The translations under genes were made by a program, and so were the position numbers. A DNA stretch of 12,635 nucleotides from assembly GCA_003105225.1 (NCBI GenBank), contig PQAK01000050.1, positions 1-12,635 of the forward strand, written 5' to 3'. The stretch is from Deltaproteobacteria bacterium. Lineage in GTDB: Bacteria; Desulfobacterota; Deferrimicrobia; Deferrimicrobiales; Deferrimicrobiaceae. Shown in pieces: positions 8,717 through 12,635 of the stretch. Positions within the stretch are counted from its first letter, which is position 1. Each line of letters begins with the position of its first letter. The notes beneath the pieces are model-generated. The model saw only the letters and a list, made by a program, of their open reading frames with translations. It did not search any database and was not told the origin of the DNA.

Positions 8717-10693
8717 TCACCGCCCGCCGAAGGTCACGGTGCATGCTGTGCCGGGGACGAGGAGCTGGCCGGGAGCGGGCGCCTGGAGCCGCACCACCCC
8801 GGTCCCGACCAGGTTGAGCTTGACCGAGTACCGCCCCATCACGTCGACGACCCGTCCCATGCTCAGCCCCCTCAGGTCCGGCATCACCATCGAGCTCTCC
8901 CCGGGCGACGTGGACACGCGGGTCAGCGCGATCCCTCCCGCCTTCTTCGGCGCCCTCTCCCCGCTCGCCACGGCCTGGGCGACCGGCTCCGTGGGCGAAA
9001 TCCCCAGGTAATAGGCGGTCTTCACGGCGATCTGGTTGAATGCGGGGGCGGCGACCACCCCGCCGTACACCTGCCCCTTCGGCTCGTCGATGACCACCAG
9101 GATCATGAGTTCCGGGTCCTGGAGCGGCAGGAACCCGACGAAGGAGGAGACCATCTTGTTCGGCGAGTATCTTCCCGTCCCCACCTCGACCTTCTGCGCC
9201 GTCCCCGTCTTCCCGCCGACGAGGAATCCCTTGATGCGCGCCTGCGTCCCCGTTCCGTTCTCCTGGACGACCAGCCCCATCATCTCCCGCATCTGCTCCG
9301 AGGTCTTCGGGGAGAGGACCCGCCGCAGCTCCTGCGGCTCCCCCCGGTAGACGACCTTCCCCTCGGGGTCGCGGATCTCCCGGACGATGTACGGCTTCAT
9401 CACCTTTCCGCCGTTGACCACCGCGGACATCGCCGAGACCATCTGGAGGGGCGTCACCGAGATCCCCTGGCCGAAGGACACCGTGGCGCGGCGGATCCCC
9501 TTGAATCCGCTTTTCGGGGGGAGGATCCCGCCGACTTCCCCGACCAGCTCGATGCCGGTCTTCGTGCCGAACCCGAATGCCCGGATCATGTCGTAGAAGC
9601 GTTCCGGCTCCATCCGCTCGCTCACCTTGGAGGCCCCGATGTTGCTCGAGTACTTGAGCACCTCCGGCACGGTCAGCCACCCCTTCCCGTGCACGTCGTG
9701 GATCACCCTGCCCGCGTAACGGTAGGAGCCGTTTTCGCAGAAGACCTTCTCCGAGGTCTTCACGCTCCCGGTTTCCAGGGCGGAGGACATCGTGAACACT
9801 TTGAACGTGGAGCCCGGCTCGTAGGTGTCGGTGAGGGCGTGGTTCTTTCGGGCTTCGGGGACGGCGCCGGACGGCGTATTGGGGTTGTAGGTGGGAAGCG
9901 ACGCCATCGCGAGGATCTCGCCGGTCTTCGGCTGCATCACCAGGGCGACTCCCCCCCTCGCGCTGTACCTGGCGACGGCCTCCCGGAGCTCGCTCTCGGC
10001 GACGTGCTGGACGTTCCGGTCGATGGTCAGCCACACCGAGTTTCCCTGGGAGTTCACCTCCACCGGCGTCGTCGAGGGAACGATGACGCGTCCGCGCGCA
10101 TCCCGCTCGCACATGAGAAACGCCCGCTCGCCGCGCAGGTACTTGTCCAGCGAGAGCTCGACCCCCTCGATCCCCGCGCTGTCCAGGTCGGTGAAGCCGA
10201 GGAGGGAGGAGGCCAGCTCCCGGTTGGGATAGAACCGCTTCGGCTCCTCCACGACCCCGATGCCGTCCTCTTCCCCGCGCCCCTTCCCCGTTCCCTGCGC
10301 CTCGCGGATCTCCTTGACGATCTCCTCGGCTGCCGACGAAGGCATCTGGCGCTTCACCCAGAGGAAGCCCTTCTTCGAGGCGAGCTGCTTCCGGAGATCC
10401 GGAGCGGGACGGGAGATCCGCCGGGACAGGATGGCCGCCGCCGCCTCCGCCGATTTGAGCTTCGCGGGCTGCACGAAAATGGATTTCGTGGCGACGCTGA
10501 CCGCAAGCTCGTTGCCGGTCCGGTCCAGGATCGCACCGCGCTTCGGCACGAGGGGGATTTTCACGCCATACTGCCTGGCCCCGCGCTCGCGGATTCCCTG
10601 GACGCCCAGGATCTGGATGTGGAACGCCCGGAACACGACGAGCATGTAGACAGCCGCCAGCCCGCCGAGGATGATCCGGGCGCGGGGGCTCAT
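8717..10693 (-). CDS. ftsI: Septal peptidoglycan D,D-transpeptidase FtsI (PBP3, PASTA-containing)
   Basis: Bitopic inner-membrane class B penicillin-binding protein that crosslinks septal peptidoglycan, pairing with FtsW. The protein is 658 aa. A short cytoplasmic N-terminus is followed by one membrane segment (about 7-27), then the PBP dimerisation region with RGAILDRTGNELAVS (52-66) and FYPNRELASSLLGF (154-167). The transpeptidase domain has the SxxK motif STFK (295-298, nucleophile Ser295), SSN (349-351) and KTGT (495-498). Residues about 601-657 form a PASTA domain (VMPDLRGLSMGRVVDVM and following, ending TVTFGGR), longer than the E. coli form, which lacks it. A charged stretch (GTGKGRGEEDG, 134-144) lies in the dimerisation region. 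The ATG at 10693 overlaps the ftsL stop as ATGA. The frame is open upstream to 10888, but that section is arginine/proline-rich and covers ftsL. SpoVD-like or PBP2 identities are less likely given the position between ftsL and murE. Confidence 0.96.
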   Translation of the reverse strand: MSPRARIILGGLAAVYMLVVFRAFHIQILGVQGIRERGARQYGVKIPLVPKRGAILDRTGNELAVSVATKSIFVQPAKLKSAEAAAAILSRRISRPAPDLRKQLASKKGFLWVKRQMPSSAAEEIVKEIREAQGTGKGRGEEDGIGVVEEPKRFYPNRELASSLLGFTDLDSAGIEGVELSLDKYLRGERAFLMCERDARGRVIVPSTTPVEVNSQGNSVWLTIDRNVQHVAESELREAVARYSARGGVALVMQPKTGEILAMASLPTYNPNTPSGAVPEARKNHALTDTYEPGSTFKVFTMSSALETGSVKTSEKVFCENGSYRYAGRVIHDVHGKGWLTVPEVLKYSSNIGASKVSERMEPERFYDMIRAFGFGTKTGIELVGEVGGILPPKSGFKGIRRATVSFGQGISVTPLQMVSAMSAVVNGGKVMKPYIVREIRDPEGKVVYRGEPQELRRVLSPKTSEQMREMMGLVVQENGTGTQARIKGFLVGGKTGTAQKVEVGTGRYSPNKMVSSFVGFLPLQDPELMILVVIDEPKGQVYGGVVAAPAFNQIAVKTAYYLGISPTEPVAQAVASGERAPKKAGGIALTRVSTSPGESSMVMPDLRGLSMGRVVDVMGRYSVKLNLVGTGVVRLQAPAPGQLLVPGTACTVTFGGR

Positions 10694-11028
10694 TTCACCC
10701 GGATCATCCTCTCCGTCTTCGGGTCGACCATCCGGAGGTCGTTTTTCGCGATCGTCTCGATCCGGACCGGGCTGCGCAGCGTCAGGATCTCGGTTCGCAG
10801 CAGGTCCTGCTGCTTCTTGAGGTTCCGCTGCTCTTCGAGAGAGGCCGACACCGCGTACCCCATCCGGTAGTACTGGCCGGAAAGCCACACGTTGAACAAC
10901 GCCACGCCGAGCATCAGGACGAACAGCGCCGCAAGACGGCGGCGCCTCGGCACCGAGGGGAACACGGGAGCCTCCTTGCGGATCTCCGTGATCATGCAGA
11001 TGCCGTTTCCGACGATTACTCGTTGCAT
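10690..11028 (-). CDS. ftsL: Cell division protein FtsL
   Basis: Small bitopic inner-membrane divisome protein, 112 aa. FtsL proteins complex with FtsB and FtsQ and help activate FtsWI; they are recognised mainly by topology and position. The basic cluster PRRRR (27-31) is followed by one hydrophobic segment (about 32-50, LAALFVLMLGVALFNVWLS). A periplasmic heptad-like stretch rich in Glu, Gln, Leu and Lys (about 61-84) is consistent with a coiled coil, then SPVRIETIAKNDLRMV (86-101), a common FtsL tail pattern. The ATG at 11028 is chosen because an AGGAGG ribosome-binding site lies 7 nt upstream; it overlaps the rsmH 3' end by 13 nt. A second ATG at 10995 would avoid the overlap but lacks that site. 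The stop overlaps the ftsI ATG. Sequence identity alone would be weak evidence; the assignment rests on size, topology and location between rsmH and ftsI. Confidence 0.9.
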   Translation of the reverse strand: MQRVIVGNGICMITEIRKEAPVFPSVPRRRRLAALFVLMLGVALFNVWLSGQYYRMGYAVSASLEEQRNLKKQQDLLRTEILTLRSPVRIETIAKNDLRMVDPKTERMIRVK

Positions 11029-11939
11029 GCAGATTCCTCCTGTTCCCTTCTGCGGGCGGCGCGCAGTTTCGCGCTCCTGGCCCTTGGATTTTCCCGGATC
11101 TCGTCCTCTCCCGGGACGACCGGCTTGCGGGTCATCACCGTGAGAACCGCATGTTCCCCCGTCGACTGCGCGCGGAAGGCCGTCTTCACCAGCCGGTCTT
11201 CCAGCGAATGAAAACTGATGATCGCCACCCTCCCGTCCTTCGCCAGGTGCGGCGCGAATCCCTCCAGGAACTCTGAGAGCGATTCCAGCTCCCGGTTGAC
11301 CGCGATCCGGAGCGCCTGGAACACCCGGGTGGCGGGATGGATGTCGCGCGGCCACGCCTTCCGGGGGATCGTCCGCTTCACGAGATCGGCAAGCTGCAGG
11401 GTGCGGTCGATCGGTCCCCGCTGCCTCTCCGATACGACGGCCCTGGCGATCCGGCGGGAAAACCGCTCCTCGCCGAACCGGTAGAAGAGGTCGGCCAGGT
11501 CCTTTTCCCTCGCCTTCCGGAGTATGTCGCGCGCGGTCGGAACCGGTTCGCCGGGGTCGCGCCGCATGTCCAGCGGACCGTCTTCCCGGAACGAGAACCC
11601 ACGGGACGGGTCGTCCAGCTGGAGGGAAGAGATCCCGAGATCCAGGAGCATCCCGTGGAACGGGAGGCCGCCGGCCGCCTCCCGGAGCCTCGGCAGGTCC
11701 GCGTAATCCGCGTGGACCAGGCGGACGGCCGGGAGCCCCTGAAGCCTCTCCGCGGCCACGGACAGCATCCCGGGATCCGCATCGGCGCAGACCAGGATGC
11801 CGCGCGGCCCGATCCTTCGCGCGATCTCCGCCGCGTGTCCGCCGGCGCCCGCCGTGCCGTCCAGGAACACCTCCCCGGGTGCAGGGGAAAGCAGTCTCAA
11901 CGTCTCTTGTAAAAGAACGGGGAGATGACCCGCAAACAA
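11016..11939 (-). CDS. rsmH: 16S rRNA (cytosine(1402)-N(4))-methyltransferase RsmH (MraW)
   Basis: Cytoplasmic S-adenosylmethionine-dependent methyltransferase that N4-methylates C1402 in the decoding centre of 16S rRNA. The protein is 307 aa, typical length. Motifs in order are GHLPVLLQETL (4-14), the SAM-binding loop FLDGTAGAGGHAAEI (25-39), acidic CADADPGML (51-59), HADYADL (76-82), MLLDLGISSLQLDDPSRGFS (97-116), IHPATRVFQALRIAVNREL (200-218) and ISFHSLEDRLVK (241-252). The C-terminus is rich in Arg, Lys and Glu. The start appears to be TTG: in this frame a TGA stop lies five codons upstream and no ATG or GTG occurs in between, while the conserved GHLPVLL begins at residue 4. GAGG 10 nt upstream can serve as the ribosome-binding site. 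The TTG lies 4 nt after the mraZ stop. Confidence 0.97.
   Translation of the reverse strand: MFAGHLPVLLQETLRLLSPAPGEVFLDGTAGAGGHAAEIARRIGPRGILVCADADPGMLSVAAERLQGLPAVRLVHADYADLPRLREAAGGLPFHGMLLDLGISSLQLDDPSRGFSFREDGPLDMRRDPGEPVPTARDILRKAREKDLADLFYRFGEERFSRRIARAVVSERQRGPIDRTLQLADLVKRTIPRKAWPRDIHPATRVFQALRIAVNRELESLSEFLEGFAPHLAKDGRVAIISFHSLEDRLVKTAFRAQSTGEHAVLTVMTRKPVVPGEDEIRENPRARSAKLRAARRREQEESACNE
11036..11041 (-). promoter_or_regulatory. Ribosome-binding site deciding the ftsL start
   Basis: AGGAGG on the minus strand, 7 nt before the ATG at 11028 and inside the 3' end of rsmH. It is the clearest ribosome-binding site in the window and favours this ATG over the one at 10995. Confidence 0.75.
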
Positions 11940-11943
11940 CGAA

Positions 11944-12396
11944 TCAGATCCTCAGCGACTTGATCTCCCGCTCCAGCTCGGGATCCTCGAACCCTTCCTT
12001 CTCGAACCGGCCGATCTCCTCCATCCATTTTTCCCGCGACCAGATCTCGAAGCGGTTCGGCATCCCCGTGATGACGAGATCCTTTTCCAGGCCCGCGTAT
12101 TCGCGGAGAGAAGGGGGGACCAGGATCCTGCCCTGCTTGTCCGGCACGACCTCCACGGCCCCGCCGACAAAGAACCGAAGAAAGGTGTTGAGCTTCCTGT
12201 CGACGCTGGAGACGGCGGAGAGCTTCTCCTCGATCCGCGCCCAGTCGTCGGCCGGATACGCATAGATGCAGCCCGAGTAATTGGTGATGACGAAGGCTTC
12301 CTGGCCCGTTTCCTGGAGCCTCTCCCGGAAGGGGGCGGGGATGTTCACCCTGCCCTTCGGATCGATGGTATATTCGAAACGTCCCCGGAAAATCAT
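11944..12396 (-). CDS. mraZ: Transcriptional regulator MraZ
   Basis: Double SpoVT/AbrB-type DNA-binding protein that in studied bacteria forms ring oligomers and regulates its own dcw promoter. The protein is 150 aa, the normal length. The two swapped-hairpin domains carry the repeated signature: FRGRFEYTIDPKGRVNIPAPF (residues 3 to 23) and VVPDKQGRILVPPSLREYAGL (83 to 103), with DPKGRVNIP (12-20) and DKQGRILVP (86-94) as matching cores. The C-terminus is charged (residues 121-148), likely helical. ATG 12396 is fixed as the start because an in-frame TAA lies only three codons upstream. It is the first gene of the cluster, and three TGGGN boxes precede it, which supports autoregulation. The nearest ribosome-binding-like sequence, AAGGTGG, sits about 15 nt from the ATG, farther than usual, and overlaps the operator boxes. 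Confidence 0.97.
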   Translation of the reverse strand: MIFRGRFEYTIDPKGRVNIPAPFRERLQETGQEAFVITNYSGCIYAYPADDWARIEEKLSAVSSVDRKLNTFLRFFVGGAVEVVPDKQGRILVPPSLREYAGLEKDLVITGMPNRFEIWSREKWMEEIGRFEKEGFEDPELEREIKSLRI

Positions 12397-12398
12397 AG

Positions 12399-12444
12399 TG
12401 GCCGCTTAAACCCACCTTTCCCCACAATTACCCACCTGCGGCCA
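12399..12444. repeat. 7-bp inverted repeat bracketing the MraZ boxes
   Basis: TGGCCGC (12399-12405) and its exact reverse complement GCGGCCA (12438-12444) flank the three MraZ boxes nearly symmetrically, 4 nt and 3 nt away. One arm touches the last base of the -10 element and the other lies between the operator and the mraZ start codon. RNA started at the main promoter would lack most of the first arm, so a hairpin could form only in transcripts from further upstream. It may be coincidental in GC-rich DNA. Confidence 0.5.
12410..12434 (-). promoter_or_regulatory. MraZ operator: three TGGGN boxes
   Basis: Read on the minus strand, the boxes are TGGGT (12434-12430), TGGGG (12424-12420) and TGGGT (12414-12410), each separated by exactly 5 nt, giving a 10-bp period so that all face the same side of the helix. 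This matches the TGGGN direct repeats with 5-nt spacers described for E. coli MraZ. They lie a few bases downstream of the predicted transcription start, in the leader of mraZ, where bound MraZ would obstruct initiation or early elongation. The mraZ gene itself is 14 bp further on. Binding by this MraZ is an inference from motif and context. Confidence 0.88.
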
Positions 12445-12471
12445 TTTTAATGATAAACCGGATAGTGTCAA
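12444..12471 (-). promoter_or_regulatory. Sigma70-type promoter of the dcw cluster
   Basis: On the minus strand a perfect TTGACA (-35, 12471-12466) is followed after 16 nt by TAAAAT (-10, 12449-12444; 5 of 6 match to TATAAT). Transcription would start around 12437, giving a leader of about 40 nt before mraZ and placing the MraZ boxes at roughly +4 to +28. The region is AT-richer than its surroundings. It lies in the only sizeable intergenic gap of the window, directly ahead of the first gene of a tightly packed cluster. Confidence 0.8.
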
Positions 12472-12520
12472 GCATTTATTGCGGAAAACCGTAGGGAAGG
12501 GAAAACTAAAAAGTCGTTTT

Positions 12521-12549
12521 GTTATACCATGCGCATGTCGGCGTGACGA
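12521..12549 (-). promoter_or_regulatory. Possible second, upstream promoter
   Basis: On the minus strand TCGTCA (12549-12544, 4 of 6 match to TTGACA) and TATAAC (12526-12521, 5 of 6 match to TATAAT) are separated by 17 nt. It would start transcription near 12514, upstream of the stronger promoter, and produce a leader of about 118 nt. The 10-bp palindrome CATGCGCATG (12528-12537) lies inside its spacer. The match could be chance, so this is a weak call. Confidence 0.3.
12528..12537. repeat. 10-bp perfect palindrome CATGCGCATG
   Basis: A perfect 10-bp palindrome in the intergenic region upstream of the main dcw promoter. It is about 57 bp upstream of the -35 hexamer of that promoter and inside the spacer of a weaker candidate promoter. 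It could be half-sites for a dimeric regulator, but no known operator is recognised and no second copy was noticed in the window. Confidence 0.35.
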
Positions 12550-12563
12550 TTACGGTATTTTGC

Positions 12564-12592
12564 AAAAAAGGGGGGCCGTTGCGGCCCCCCCC
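12564..12592 (-). terminator. Rho-independent terminator of the upstream gene
   Basis: On the minus strand a 9-bp all-GC stem GGGGGGCCG / CGGCCCCCC (12590-12582 and 12578-12570) with a CAA loop is followed directly by six T (12569-12564). It begins 10 bases after the stop of the partial upstream gene. It points in the same direction as the dcw cluster and insulates it from readthrough. On the plus strand the stem is not followed by T residues, so it works one way. Confidence 0.92.
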
Positions 12593-12599
12593 GCAACCT

Positions 12600-12635
12600 T
12601 CAACCAAGCTGCTTGAAGAAGTCGTTCCCCTTGTC
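12600..12635 (-). CDS. C-terminal end of an unidentified protein, 5' part beyond window
   Basis: Eleven codons (DKGNDFFKQLG) followed by TGA at 12602-12600. The reading is supported by the strong terminator that starts 8 bases later in the same orientation. Too little is present to identify the family, and I do not assign a function. The gene is transcribed in the same direction as mraZ but is separated from it by the terminator and a promoter, so it is probably a different transcription unit. Confidence 0.6.
   Translation of the reverse strand, partial: DKGNDFFKQLG

Noticed and set aside
8709..10112. Upstream extension of the murE frame giving a 966-codon open frame that could be read as a fusion.
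   Set aside because: The extension overlaps ftsI in a different frame and is low-complexity Arg/Gly/Asp/Pro sequence. The MurE family start fits at 8708.
628..10870. Many very long open frames on the plus strand, several over 600 codons (for example 1925-3961, 6486-8702 and 8684-10870).
   Set aside because: They lie opposite confidently identified dcw genes. Their translations are rich in Arg, Pro, Gly and His, lack any recognisable motif, and are the expected antisense result of strong GC bias at third codon positions.
10694..10888. N-terminal extension of ftsI over ftsL.
   Set aside because: The added residues are Pro/Arg/Asp-rich with no relation to FtsI, and the ATG at 10693 sits in a classic ATGA overlap ahead of the membrane segment.
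1..12635. Search by eye for tRNA or rRNA genes, CRISPR repeats, insertion sequences, attachment sites and riboswitches.
   Set aside because: Nothing convincing was seen. The window is almost fully coding, and the only gap above 20 bases is 12397-12599, explained by promoter, operator and terminator.

Overview
The window is a compact piece of a bacterial dcw (division and cell wall) cluster. All recognised genes lie on the minus strand, so transcription runs from high to low coordinates. The DNA is GC-rich, with strong third-position bias. The MurE sequence has the DNPRNEDP motif typical of meso-diaminopimelate-adding enzymes, and FtsI carries a C-terminal PASTA domain. Gene order and protein style suggest a high-GC, diderm, deltaproteobacteria-like bacterium (Desulfuromonadales or a related lineage). 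That placement is an inference from gene order and sequence impression only; no search was run.

Layout from right to left. The last 36 bases (12600-12635) are the C-terminal end of an unidentified upstream gene, closed by a strong rho-independent terminator (12564-12592). The intergenic region that follows holds a sigma70-type promoter (TTGACA, 16-nt spacer, TAAAAT). Just downstream of it are three TGGGN boxes at exact 10-bp spacing, which match the known MraZ operator pattern. Then come mraZ, rsmH, ftsL, ftsI, murE, murF, mraY, murD, ftsW, murG and the first 390 codons of murC, which runs off the left edge. Junctions range from a long overlap (ftsW/murG) to an 8-nt gap. There is no room for internal intergenic promoters, so this is almost certainly one transcription unit controlled from the mraZ promoter.

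How the genes work together. MurC, MurD, MurE and MurF successively add L-Ala, D-Glu, meso-DAP and D-Ala-D-Ala to UDP-MurNAc. MraY moves the phospho-MurNAc-pentapeptide onto undecaprenyl phosphate (lipid I), and MurG adds GlcNAc (lipid II). FtsW polymerises lipid II at the septum and FtsI crosslinks it. FtsL is the small bitopic divisome protein. RsmH methylates 16S rRNA, and MraZ is the cluster's transcriptional regulator. The usual continuation beyond murC (murB, ddl, ftsQ, ftsA, ftsZ) is expected outside the window.

I found no previously undescribed system. The coding genes look intact and ordinary. The points worth a second look are the layout of the mraZ control region, the ftsW/murG overlap, and the non-ATG starts of rsmH and murC.
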